Source of the DNA: ZC4RG25 sp023428365
GTDB taxonomy: Bacteria; Pseudomonadota; Alphaproteobacteria; Rhizobiales; Hyphomicrobiaceae
Assembly: GCA_050283925.1 (NCBI GenBank)
Contig: JBNOAI010000006.1
Span: 290,654-354,653 of the forward strand
Reading direction: 5' to 3'
Length of the DNA: 64,000 nt
Shown here piece after piece: positions 53,208 to 61,275 of the stretch (positions are counted from its first letter, which is position 1; each line of letters starts with the position of its first letter). The position numbers were made by a program, and so were the translations under genes. Under the pieces are notes generated by a model. The model was given only the letters and a program-made list of their open reading frames with translations. It was not told where the DNA came from and did no database searches.

Positions 53208-53534
53208 ATGGTTCTGCGTAGCACAAATCCAGATCGACGAAAGAGGAGGTCTCGGCAGCTCATCCTGGTTCTGCTTAGCTGCCTTATGTTGCAGGCCTAC
53301 TTCGTTCATCACACGATCACGGGCAAACACGGTTTCGAGGCTCGATCGCGGTTAGTCGAGCGCTCCAAGGTTTTGGAGCGCGAGGTGGCCGGTCTCGAAA
53401 CCGTGCGCTCCGTGCTTCAACGCGACGTGTTGCTGCTCCGGCCAGACCGTCCGCATCCCGATCTTGTCGAGGAAGTCGCCATTGGGGTTCTGGGCATGGC
53501 CCGCCCCGGGGATGTCGTGATCCTGCGCCCTTAG
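53208..53534 (+). CDS. FtsB/DivIC septum-formation-initiator family protein
   Basis: A 108-residue bitopic protein: a basic cytoplasmic end (NPDRRKRRSRQ), one membrane span (LILVLLSCLMLQAYFVHH) and a periplasmic coiled coil (ERSKVLEREVAGLETVRSVLQRDV). This layout is FtsB-like, acting with FtsL and FtsQ in the divisome. Alphaproteobacteria often place it between eno and pdhA, as here. ATG 53208 is preferred to the TTG at 53187; neither has a strong ribosome site. Confidence 0.85.
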   Translation: MVLRSTNPDRRKRRSRQLILVLLSCLMLQAYFVHHTITGKHGFEARSRLVERSKVLEREVAGLETVRSVLQRDVLLLRPDRPHPDLVEEVAIGVLGMARPGDVVILRP

Positions 53535-53544
53535 CCACTAGATC

Positions 53545-53556
53545 GATAAATTTATC
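53545..53556. promoter_or_regulatory. 12-bp AT-rich palindrome upstream of pdhA
   Basis: GATAAATTTATC at 53545-53556 is a perfect palindrome just after the ftsB stop codon, within the promoter-bearing gap of the pdh genes. It may be an operator. A second dyad lies about 80 bases further down. Confidence 0.35.
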
Positions 53557-53626
53557 TAACACAACGGCTTAGAGTTTCTCACTGCGCGGTTTCATGTTGC
53601 GCTGCACACGGCTTTCGGCTGTGACG

Positions 53627-53656
53627 ATACCGTTCTGATTGCCCCTGAAACGGTAT
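53627..53656. promoter_or_regulatory. 8-bp inverted repeat upstream of pdhA
   Basis: ATACCGTT (53627-53634) and AACGGTAT (53649-53656) are perfect inverted copies separated by 14 bases, about 95 bases before the pdhA start. It could be an operator or a leader hairpin. No regulator is assigned. Confidence 0.4.
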
Positions 53657-53751
53657 GGATGACGGGCGCCGAAGCTCTGGCAAAGGCCAGGGTGCTCGTG
53701 TAGTTTGCTCCCCAAATCGGATGCAACATCCATCACTTCAGAGGAGGCCTT

Positions 53752-54837
53752 ATGGCGCCTGCGGATGTGACGCGGGGTTCAACCAGCGTCAAAACGGCCG
53801 ACGGTCAGCCGCCCATTACGAATGGGGCCGGTGGTCAGGGACGGAAATCGAGCGGGAACACGGGGACGGCGATCCCGGAGTTCAGCAAAGACGAAGAGCT
53901 TCTTGCCTATCGCGAGATGCTACTGATCCGCCGCTTCGAGGAGAAGGCGGGCCAGCTTTACGGCATGGGCTTCATCGGCGGTTTCTGCCACCTCTATATC
54001 GGCCAGGAGGCTGTCGTTGTCGGCCTGCAGATGGCGGGCAAGCCGGGTGATCAGGTTATTACAACCTATCGCGACCACGGGCATATGCTGGCCACTGGCA
54101 TGGAGCCGAATGGCGTCATGGCGGAGTTGACCGGTCGCCGCGGAGGCTACTCTCGGGGCAAGGGTGGCTCCATGCATATGTTCTCCGTGGAAAAACAGTT
54201 CTTCGGCGGACATGGCATCGTCGGCGCCAACGTGCCGTTGGGTGCGGGGTTGGCGTTTGCCAACAAGTATCGCGGTAACGATCACGTCACGTTCTGCTAC
54301 TTCGGCGACGGCGCCGCCAACCAGGGCCAGGTCTACGAGACCTTCAACATGGCCAAGCTGTGGATGCTGCCGATCATCTTCGTCATCGAGAACAATAAGT
54401 ACGCGATGGGAACCTCGGTCGAGCGCTCGGCGGCGACCACGGACTTCTCTCAGCGTGGTCTGTCGTTCGACATTCCCGGCGAGCAGGTCGACGGCATGGA
54501 CGTTCGCGCCGTGAAGGCGGCCGGTGATCGCGCCGTCAAGCGCGCTCGCGAAGGCGGCGGGCCCTACATCCTCGAGATGCTGACCTATCGCTATCGCGGT
54601 CACTCGATGTCGGATCCGGCGAAGTACCGGACCCGCGAGGAAGTCGACAAGGTGCGCGAGGAGCGTGATCCGATCGAGCGCGTGCGCGCCCGTCTGCTGG
54701 AGCGCAAGTTTGCGACCGAAGAGCAGATGAAGGCAGTCGACGCGGAAATCCGTACGATTGTGAACGCTTCGGCCGAGTTTGCGCAGAACGATCCAGAACC
54801 CGATCCGTCCGAGCTGTGGACGGATGTTCTCCGATGA
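53752..54837 (+). CDS. pdhA: pyruvate dehydrogenase E1 component alpha subunit
   Basis: A 361-residue thiamine-diphosphate enzyme subunit that decarboxylates pyruvate. It has MLLIRRFEEKAGQLYGMG, GHGIVGANVPLGAGLAFA, the ThDP motif FGDGAANQGQVYET and the phosphorylation-loop-like YRYRGHSMSDPAKYR. The first ~40 residues are a low-complexity extension. GAGGAGG lies five bases before the ATG. It is the first gene of a pdhA-pdhB-...-pdhC set. Confidence 0.95.
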   Translation: MAPADVTRGSTSVKTADGQPPITNGAGGQGRKSSGNTGTAIPEFSKDEELLAYREMLLIRRFEEKAGQLYGMGFIGGFCHLYIGQEAVVVGLQMAGKPGDQVITTYRDHGHMLATGMEPNGVMAELTGRRGGYSRGKGGSMHMFSVEKQFFGGHGIVGANVPLGAGLAFANKYRGNDHVTFCYFGDGAANQGQVYETFNMAKLWMLPIIFVIENNKYAMGTSVERSAATTDFSQRGLSFDIPGEQVDGMDVRAVKAAGDRAVKRAREGGGPYILEMLTYRYRGHSMSDPAKYRTREEVDKVREERDPIERVRARLLERKFATEEQMKAVDAEIRTIVNASAEFAQNDPEPDPSELWTDVLR

Positions 54838-54952
54838 GGACTGCGAGCGGTGGCTGGCCAGTCGCCGCTCATCCCGTTTCCTGGCCGTCTTGCCGATTGC
54901 GGTGAGATCGAGCGCCCAGTAGCCCGTTTAGGACCCGAGAGATCCCCCCGCA

Positions 54953-56332
54953 ATGCCAACCCAGATCCTGATGCCTGCGCTCAGCCCGACGATGGAGGAG
55001 GGCAAGCTCGCCAAATGGCTCGTCAAAGAAGGCGATGCCGTCAAATCCGGAATGGTGATCGCCGAAATCGAAACCGATAAGGCCACCATGGAAGTCGAGG
55101 CGGTCGATGAAGGAAAGCTCGACCGCATCCTGATCCCGGAAGGGACGGAGAACGTTAAAGTCAACACACCGATTGCCGTCATTCTCGCTGACGGTGAAGC
55201 GTCCGGCGCCGCTCCGGCGGCTCCGCAGCCGAAGACGCAGGAAAGCAAGTCTGCTCCTGCCGAAGCCAAGCCCGCCGCCAAGTCGGAAAAGGCTCCACCG
55301 CCTCCAGCCGCAGCCGTGATGACGGCACCTGAGATCGCTCCCGGGACGGAGATGGTCACGCAGACGATGCGTGAAGCGCTGCGTGATGCGATGGCGGAGG
55401 AAATGCGCCGTGATCAGGACGTCTTCCTGATGGGCGAGGAAGTCGCGCAGTACCAGGGCGCCTACAAGGTCAGCCAGGGATTGCTCGACGAGTTCGGTGC
55501 CAAGCGCGTCATTGACACGCCGATCACGGAGCAGGGTTTCGCGGGCATCGGCGTCGGCGCCGCGATGGCCGGTCTCAAGCCGATCGTCGAGTTCATGACC
55601 TGGAACTTCGCCATGCAGGCGGTCGACCAGATCATCAACTCGGCTGCGAAGACGCTGTATATGTCCGGCGGCCAGATGGGCAGCCCGATGGTATTCCGCG
55701 GTCCGAACGGCGCCGCCGCGCGCGTCGCCGCCCAGCACAGTCAGGATTACTCATCTTGGTATGCTCACATACCAGGCCTAAAGGTGGTCGCGCCGTCCAA
55801 TCCGGCCGATGCTAAAGGTCTGTTGAAGAGCGCCATTCGTGATCCGAACCCGGTACTCGTTCTGGAGAATGAAATTCTGTACGGCGCGCACGGTCCGGTG
55901 CCGAAGGTGGACGATTGGCTGGTTCCGATCGGCAAGGCCCGGATTGCGCGTCCCGGCAAGGACGTCACCATCGTGTCGTGGTCGCGCGGCATGGTCTACG
56001 CGCTCGATGCCGCTGAACGTTTGGCTCAGGACGGTATCGAGGCCGAGGTGATCGATCTGAGGACCATCCGTCCGCTCGACATGGAGACAGTGCTGGAGTC
56101 GGTGCGCAAGACCAACCGCATCGTCACGGTGGAAGAATCCTGGCCGGTGTGTTCGGTCGGATCGGAGATCTGTGCGCAGGTCGCGATCCAGGCGTTCGAT
56201 TATCTCGATGCGCCGCCTGCCAAGGTCTCCGGTGCTGACGTTCCGATGCCGTATGCCGCCAACCTGGAACGTCTCGCACTTCCAAACGCCGAGCACGTCG
56301 TAGAGGCGGTAAAGAGCGTGCTCTACGTCTGA
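54953..56332 (+). CDS. pdhB: pyruvate dehydrogenase E1 beta subunit with N-terminal lipoyl domain
   Basis: A 459-residue subunit. Residues 1-78 form a lipoyl domain with the modified Lys in ETDKATMEVE, near residue 43. A Pro/Ala-rich linker (APAEAKPAAKSEKAPP) connects it to the E1 beta body (MREALRDAMAEEMRRD; DTPITEQGFAGIGVGAAMAG). A lipoyl domain on E1 beta is a known trait of Rhizobiales-type complexes, where E2 carries a second one. It is 115 bases after pdhA. Confidence 0.95.
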   Translation: MPTQILMPALSPTMEEGKLAKWLVKEGDAVKSGMVIAEIETDKATMEVEAVDEGKLDRILIPEGTENVKVNTPIAVILADGEASGAAPAAPQPKTQESKSAPAEAKPAAKSEKAPPPPAAAVMTAPEIAPGTEMVTQTMREALRDAMAEEMRRDQDVFLMGEEVAQYQGAYKVSQGLLDEFGAKRVIDTPITEQGFAGIGVGAAMAGLKPIVEFMTWNFAMQAVDQIINSAAKTLYMSGGQMGSPMVFRGPNGAAARVAAQHSQDYSSWYAHIPGLKVVAPSNPADAKGLLKSAIRDPNPVLVLENEILYGAHGPVPKVDDWLVPIGKARIARPGKDVTIVSWSRGMVYALDAAERLAQDGIEAEVIDLRTIRPLDMETVLESVRKTNRIVTVEESWPVCSVGSEICAQVAIQAFDYLDAPPAKVSGADVPMPYAANLERLALPNAEHVVEAVKSVLYV

Positions 56333-56340
56333 GGTGGCGC

Positions 56341-56790
56341 ATGCCGACGCCCGCGTATCGCTATTCCGGAACGTGCCATTGCGGCGCGGTATCGGTGGCG
56401 CTCGAGCTGTCGCGACCAGCCGGTGATTTCCGGCTGCGTGCGTGCCAGTGCGGGTTCTGTCGTCCACGCGGTACGCGCACGATTTCGGATAAGGCGGGGC
56501 ACGCGGCGATCACGCTGAAGACCGCGACCGCGGCCAATCGCTATAGGTTCGGGCTGAAGCTCGCCGACTATCTGGTGTGCGCGACATGCGGTACCTACGT
56601 CGGCGCGGTGCAGAGCGATCCAGACCGGTCGATTGCGGTCATCAATGTTGCCGGTCTCGCAATTCCCGAATTCGACGGATTGGACGCCGATCCGGTATCG
56701 TACGCCAATGAGACGCCGGATGCGCGTCATGCGCGGCGGCGCTCGTACTGGATGCCGGTGACGGTATCGGTCGTGGGGGGCGGGGTATGA
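56341..56790 (+). CDS. GFA/CENP-V family zinc protein (in pdh cluster)
   Basis: A 149-residue relative of the protein at 49583. The zinc cysteines appear in SGTCHCGAVSV, ACQCGFCRPRG and LVCATCGTYVGA. It is longer and less typical than the first copy. It lies eight bases after pdhB and overlaps the next gene by four bases, so it is an integral part of the pdh operon. A link to pyruvate metabolism is not established. Confidence 0.8.
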   Translation: MPTPAYRYSGTCHCGAVSVALELSRPAGDFRLRACQCGFCRPRGTRTISDKAGHAAITLKTATAANRYRFGLKLADYLVCATCGTYVGAVQSDPDRSIAVINVAGLAIPEFDGLDADPVSYANETPDARHARRRSYWMPVTVSVVGGGV

Positions 56791-57305
56791 ACGAGTCGGA
56801 GATTCTTCAGGGACTGTTCGAGGCTATTCAAGCCGTCCTGACGATCTTTTCGATGTTCTTCACGATGGTGTCGGCGTATCTCGCCGCGCTGTATCTGTTT
56901 CTCTATCGCGCGCCGCTGGCCTTGCGGTTCATGGCGTTCGTGCTGTTGTCGATCGGGCTGGTGTTCCTGGGGGGAACGGCAGCCGTCGTCCAAACCATGC
57001 AGAATAGCTTGTTCGCCACTTGGGACAAGTTGCCAAATCCATCGTTTGCGCTGGCGCCACTGCGCAATCCGTTGCCGATTGAAGTGGCGCAGATGCTGCC
57101 GTTTTCTCAGCAGGAGCTCGGTGTCGGCATTGGCTGGACCGTGGCGCTCGCTGTGTATGTCGCTCTTGCCTACATGACGTTCATTTACCGCTGGCCGCAT
57201 GCGGCCGAAGACAAGAAGGGGGCCGCTGCCCATGCCCGTCCAGATTTTGATGCCCGCACTGTCGCCGACCATGGAGGAGGGCAAGCTCGCGAAGTGGCTC
57301 GTTAA
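56787..57305 (+). CDS. predicted membrane protein overlapping pdhC
   Basis: A 172-residue protein with three or four hydrophobic segments (VLTIFSMFFTMVSAYLAALYLFLY; FMAFVLLSIGLVFLGGTAAVV; WTVALAVYVALAYMTFIY). The last ~24 residues (ARPDFDARTVADHGG) are read out of frame through the first 74 bases of pdhC, an unusually long same-strand overlap. It may be genuine, or a frameshift may have removed an earlier stop. No family recognised. Confidence 0.65.
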   Translation: MNESEILQGLFEAIQAVLTIFSMFFTMVSAYLAALYLFLYRAPLALRFMAFVLLSIGLVFLGGTAAVVQTMQNSLFATWDKLPNPSFALAPLRNPLPIEVAQMLPFSQQELGVGIGWTVALAVYVALAYMTFIYRWPHAAEDKKGAAAHARPDFDARTVADHGGGQAREVAR

Positions 57306-58605
57306 GGAGGGGGACAAGATAACCTCCGGCAAGGTCGTCGCGGAGATCGAGACAGATAAGGCGACGATGGAAGTCGAAGCCATCGACGAAGGCACTGTCG
57401 CCAAGATCCTGGTGCCGGAAGGCACTGAGGGTGTGAAGGTCAACACGCCGATCGCGGTGATCGCTGCCGACGGCGAAGATGTGAAGGCTGCTGCCAGCGC
57501 GGGTTCGGCACCTGCAAAGGCCGAGAAGGAAGCACCGAAAGCGGCTGCCCCGGCCGCCGCCGCAGCGCCAGCCGCGCAGGCTGCGCCGAAGGCTGCTCCG
57601 CCACCACCTGCGGCGGCGGCACCGGCGGAGAAAGCCGCCGCGCCGAAGAGCAACGGCCACGCCGAACGCGTATTTGCATCTCCGTTGGCGCGTCGCTTGG
57701 CGGGGGAAGCTGGGATCGACATTTCAGCCGTTGCCGGGTCTGGCCCGCATGGCCGCGTTGTTAAGCGCGACATCGAAGAGGCCAAGGCGTCCGGCACCGC
57801 GTCAGTCGGTACGGCGGTGGCGAGACGCGACGCCTCGGCGCCGCAGCCGTCAGTTGCCGCTCTCCAGCCGATGGCGGACGACAAGGTGCTCGCGCTGTAC
57901 GACAAGACCTCCTACGAGGTCGTGCCGCACGATGGCATGCGCAAAGTGATCGCGCAGCGCCTGACCCAGGCGAAGCAGACCATCCCGCACTTCTATCTCA
58001 GCATGGATTGCCGGCTGGACGAGCTGTTGCGGGCTCGCGAGCGCATCAACATGACCTCCCCGAAAGAGGGACCGCGCGCCTTCAAGCTGTCCGTCAATGA
58101 CTTCGTCATCAAGGCGCTGGCGTTGGCGCTGCAGCAGGTTCCGGGCGCGAACGCGACGTGGACCGAGCAGGGCATGTTGCGCCACAAGTATTCCGATGTC
58201 GGCGTCGCTGTCGCCATCGAGGGCGGCTTGTTCACGCCCGTGATCCGTCATGCGGAGGTCAAGTCGCTGTCCGAAATCTCGAATGAGATGAAGGATTTGG
58301 CGGCGCGCGCCCGGAAGCGGCGTCTGGCTCCGCACGAATATCAGGGCGGTACGACGTCGATTTCCAACCTCGGCATGTACGGCGTGACGTCATTCGATGC
58401 GGTGATCAATCCGCCACACGCGTCAATTCTTGCAGTCGGTGCTGGGGAAAAGAAGCCGATTGTTGTGGGCGACAAAGTGGAGATCGCTACAATTATGAGC
58501 TGCACGCTGTCGTGCGATCACCGCGTGATCGACGGTGCGCTTGGTGCCGAGCTTCTCGCTGCATTCCGGTCTCTCATCGAGGACCCTGTCAGGATGCTTA
58601 TATGA
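57232..58605 (+). CDS. pdhC: dihydrolipoamide acetyltransferase, E2 of pyruvate dehydrogenase
   Basis: A 457-residue E2 core protein. The lipoyl domain has ETDKATMEVEAIDEG near residues 37-51 and is nearly identical to the one in pdhB. A long Ala/Pro linker follows, then the E1/E3-binding domain (FASPLARRLAGEAGIDIS; GSGPHGRVVKRDIE). The catalytic domain ends with the active-site DHRVIDGALGAELL. ATG at 57232 gives MPVQILMPALSPTMEEG; the upstream open frame is not conserved. Confidence 0.96.
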   Translation: MPVQILMPALSPTMEEGKLAKWLVKEGDKITSGKVVAEIETDKATMEVEAIDEGTVAKILVPEGTEGVKVNTPIAVIAADGEDVKAAASAGSAPAKAEKEAPKAAAPAAAAAPAAQAAPKAAPPPPAAAAPAEKAAAPKSNGHAERVFASPLARRLAGEAGIDISAVAGSGPHGRVVKRDIEEAKASGTASVGTAVARRDASAPQPSVAALQPMADDKVLALYDKTSYEVVPHDGMRKVIAQRLTQAKQTIPHFYLSMDCRLDELLRARERINMTSPKEGPRAFKLSVNDFVIKALALALQQVPGANATWTEQGMLRHKYSDVGVAVAIEGGLFTPVIRHAEVKSLSEISNEMKDLAARARKRRLAPHEYQGGTTSISNLGMYGVTSFDAVINPPHASILAVGAGEKKPIVVGDKVEIATIMSCTLSCDHRVIDGALGAELLAAFRSLIEDPVRMLI

Positions 58606-59363
58606 GCACAGCCGTTGCCGAGGGGAGTGCGGTCACGCCATCAGCAGGACTGATCGCGCTAGACCGCCCGACGTTCATTGCCGCGCTGACGACAATTCTG
58701 TTTACGGTCGGTGCGGGTATGGCTCTCGGCATGATGCCAGCATCAGGACCGCTGGCCGGTGCGTTAGATGCCGTTAAGAACCTGACGTATGTGCTCTCTA
58801 TCCCTGTGTTCGACATTGCGCGGCGGTTGCTGGTCCGCCGTCAGGTCAGTCGAACCCACGAGGAGCCGGTCAGTAGCAGCCGCAATATCTTCTTCGTGGT
58901 GTTCGTCAGCGCGCTTCTGCTGTTCGTGATTACGGAAGTGATCAGCTTCCTGCTCGGCTACGGGATGGGCTTCATCTGCAGTCAGATCTCCGCCGCGGCA
59001 TCCAACGTCAATGCGGGCGAGTGCTTCCAGGGCAGCATCAACGTGATGAGCGCCGTTCTCGTGCTGCCCATCATGCTCGCGATTGGGCTCGCCTGTGGCT
59101 GGATCTGGTTCAAGCTTCTGCGCGGGCGGTTTTGGCTGTCACTGGCGATGTGCGCTGTCATAATTGCCGTGCTGTTCTCCATCGATCTGGTTTGGGCGAT
59201 GCAGTCTCTGAACCATGAGATGCTGACGCCGATGATGGATCAGATCCGCAACCTGGGATTGGCGACGCAAATCGGAAAGCAGGTGGTTGTGCTGAGCGTC
59301 GCGATCATCATTGGCTACAGCCTCGCGCTGTTCTGGTCGCGAATCACCCGCTGGATCGGCTGA
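58602..59363 (+). CDS. multi-pass membrane protein of unknown function
   Basis: A 253-residue membrane protein with probably five hydrophobic segments (FIAALTTILFTVGAGMALGM; IFFVVFVSALLLFVITEVIS; VMSAVLVLPIMLAIGLACG; LAMCAVIIAVLFSIDLVWAM; VVLSVAIIIGYSLALFW). Its ATG overlaps the pdhC stop by four bases. No family recognised; operon placement links it loosely to pdh. Confidence 0.7.
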   Translation: MSTAVAEGSAVTPSAGLIALDRPTFIAALTTILFTVGAGMALGMMPASGPLAGALDAVKNLTYVLSIPVFDIARRLLVRRQVSRTHEEPVSSSRNIFFVVFVSALLLFVITEVISFLLGYGMGFICSQISAAASNVNAGECFQGSINVMSAVLVLPIMLAIGLACGWIWFKLLRGRFWLSLAMCAVIIAVLFSIDLVWAMQSLNHEMLTPMMDQIRNLGLATQIGKQVVVLSVAIIIGYSLALFWSRITRWIG

Positions 59364-59605
59364 TCTTTACCTTCCGAAATCCCCGCGAGCAGCTGTGCCC
59401 CGCGGAGACGTGTGCGCATCGATGCGTCCTTACGGATACGCGCGGACGACTATCCACAGGCAATCCGATTCATCAGCTCAGTGACTGTCAGTAACCTTGG
59501 CCAGCGCCTTGTGGGGGCTTGTTGCGAGGCATAAGCAGGGTTGCGGGGATTCGATTCCGGTGTGCTGCGTCATCGCACATGGACACACAACTGGGGTATT
59601 TGACC

Positions 59606-60019
59606 ATGTTTGGACTGTTTCGCGCGCCTACACCCGTGCTGGTCGGCGCCCTGCTGCTCGCGGGTTGCTCGAGCGACGGTGCTTTGCTCGGCGGCATGAC
59701 TACGGCCTCTATTCCTGAACAGCCGAAGGTCGATCCGGTTTGCGTCACGTTGACGACGCAGATCGAAGGGCTGCGGAAGGACGGCATCGCCGATAAGGTC
59801 GAGAAGGCTGCTGCTAAGAAGTACAAGATGAAGCCGGCCGATCTCACCCAGGCTGACGAACTCAACAAAGCCAACGCTGAGTATCAGGCCCGTTGCGGTC
59901 TGACGACGACACCTGCGACCACCACAGCCGCCGCGCCGGCGCCAGCCGCACCGGCGACCGTCGCATCGAACACCGCATCCAAGTCGCAGCCTGCTTCGAT
60001 CATGCCGCAGCATGATTGA
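59606..60019 (+). CDS. small lipoprotein (paralogue of the 60864 gene)
   Basis: A 137-residue predicted lipoprotein. The signal peptide ends in a lipobox LLAGC, so the mature protein starts at Cys. The body has one conserved-looking unit (CVTLTTQIEGLRKDGIADKV ... ELNKANAEYQARC) with two cysteines about 48 residues apart, then a Thr/Ala/Pro-rich tail. The same unit occurs in the 60864 protein. GGGG lies ten bases before ATG 59606. Function unknown. Confidence 0.7.
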   Translation: MFGLFRAPTPVLVGALLLAGCSSDGALLGGMTTASIPEQPKVDPVCVTLTTQIEGLRKDGIADKVEKAAAKKYKMKPADLTQADELNKANAEYQARCGLTTTPATTTAAAPAPAAPATVASNTASKSQPASIMPQHD

Positions 60020-60095
60020 CGGTATCGGTTGACGGTGAAAGGCGCATGAGCCGGGCTGCAGCATGTTGCCCGGCTTTGCTTGTTGGAGCGCAGCT

Positions 60096-60728
60096 TTGAA
60101 GAGCGTTCTTATCTACGGCGACAGTCAAACCTGGGGCCGACAGCCGGGTGTTCCCGAGCGCATGCCCTATGCGCGCCGCTGGACGAGCGTTATGGGCGCC
60201 CGTCTCGGGCCGAATGTCCACCTCATCATAGAGGCGCTGAACGGGCGCACGACGTGCCGCGACGAACCATGGAAGCCTTGGCGCAACGGCGCAGCGCATC
60301 TCGACATGATGCTCGCCTGTCATGCGCCGTTGGACCTTGTTGTTATCGCGCTCGGCTGCAACGATCTGCAGTGGCATCAGCACATGGGCGCTTACGAATC
60401 GACGCTGGGCGCTCAGGTCTTGCTCGAGAAAGTTCTGGGCTGGCGTGGTGAACCCGCCGGCCCGCCGCCCAAAGCGTTGCTGCTTGCGCCTCCACGCATC
60501 ACGGCACCTGCAGGGATGCTGAAGGAAAAATTCCGCGACGCGCCAGAGAAAGCGGACGAGCAGCAACGGCGATATCGTGAGTTGGCTGGGCAGCTTAGCG
60601 TAACGTTCTTCTCGATGGCGGATGTTGCGGAGCCCAGCCCCATTGACGGGGTGCATCTCGACGAGGCCGGGCAGCAGAAACTTGGCGAAGCGATGGCGTC
60701 GGTGGTCGCCGATGTCCTGAAACGATGA
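60096..60728 (+). CDS. SGNH/GDSL family esterase
   Basis: A 210-residue SGNH hydrolase. Block I GDSQTWG carries the nucleophile Ser, block III is GCND, and the late DGVHLDEAG supplies the Asp-His pair. No signal peptide is clear, so it may be cytoplasmic. The TTG at 60096 has GGAG seven bases upstream; an ATG at 60063 in frame is an alternative. It is flanked by two related small lipoproteins, suggesting a shared cell-surface or acyl-ester role. Confidence 0.78.
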   Translation: MKSVLIYGDSQTWGRQPGVPERMPYARRWTSVMGARLGPNVHLIIEALNGRTTCRDEPWKPWRNGAAHLDMMLACHAPLDLVVIALGCNDLQWHQHMGAYESTLGAQVLLEKVLGWRGEPAGPPPKALLLAPPRITAPAGMLKEKFRDAPEKADEQQRRYRELAGQLSVTFFSMADVAEPSPIDGVHLDEAGQQKLGEAMASVVADVLKR

Positions 60729-60863
60729 GTTTTTCGGCAATGGATGCAAGCGGGAAACAGTCATCGCGAGTTCCGTAGGGCGCGACCCTCCGGGGGGTTG
60801 CGCGTTGATATGACCTGTGTTGAAGACGGCGGCTGATGTCACTTCCGACGAAGGGAGGTCCTC

Positions 60864-61160
60864 TTGTTTCGTCGATCAGCGGTTCTCGGTGCTGCGGGTC
60901 TTGCCGTGGCTTTGGTTTTAGCGGGTTGCGCAAGCGACGACGGCAAACGTCGTGGCGGTGATCCGGGTGCGCGTGAAATGCCCGCCGGGTATAGCTGCCA
61001 GTCTGTTCGCGCCGAGCTGAATCGCCTCGATGCTAAGGGGACCAGAGCGAAGGTGGAGGCTGCGACAAGTGGTCAGAAGCTTGCGCCGGCGGCCCAGGCC
61101 GAAGTTGACCGGTACAACGAGCTTCTGAACTTTTATCTCGGCGCACGCTGCCACGTTTAG
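60864..61160 (+). CDS. small lipoprotein (paralogue of the 59606 gene)
   Basis: A 98-residue predicted lipoprotein with lipobox VLAGC and a charged mature start. The core (CQSVRAELNRLDAKGTRAKV ... EVDRYNELLNFYLGARC) matches the unit of the 59606 protein, including both cysteines, but it lacks the long Thr/Ala/Pro tail. The start is TTG at 60864 with GGGAGG five bases upstream. Function unknown. Confidence 0.7.
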   Translation: MFRRSAVLGAAGLAVALVLAGCASDDGKRRGGDPGAREMPAGYSCQSVRAELNRLDAKGTRAKVEAATSGQKLAPAAQAEVDRYNELLNFYLGARCHV

Positions 61161-61275
61161 GCCGTTCGTCCGAAGCCCCTTGGCAGGGGCACCCACAATC
61201 CGCTTGAATAGGGGCTCCGGCGCAGTAGCGGCGGAGCTTTCAGTTTTGGTCTTTCCCTAAAATGCAGGATCGGCA

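Noticed and set aside
59535..59560. TTCGATTCC resembling a tRNA T-arm
   Set aside because: No matching acceptor, D or anticodon arms could be formed around it.
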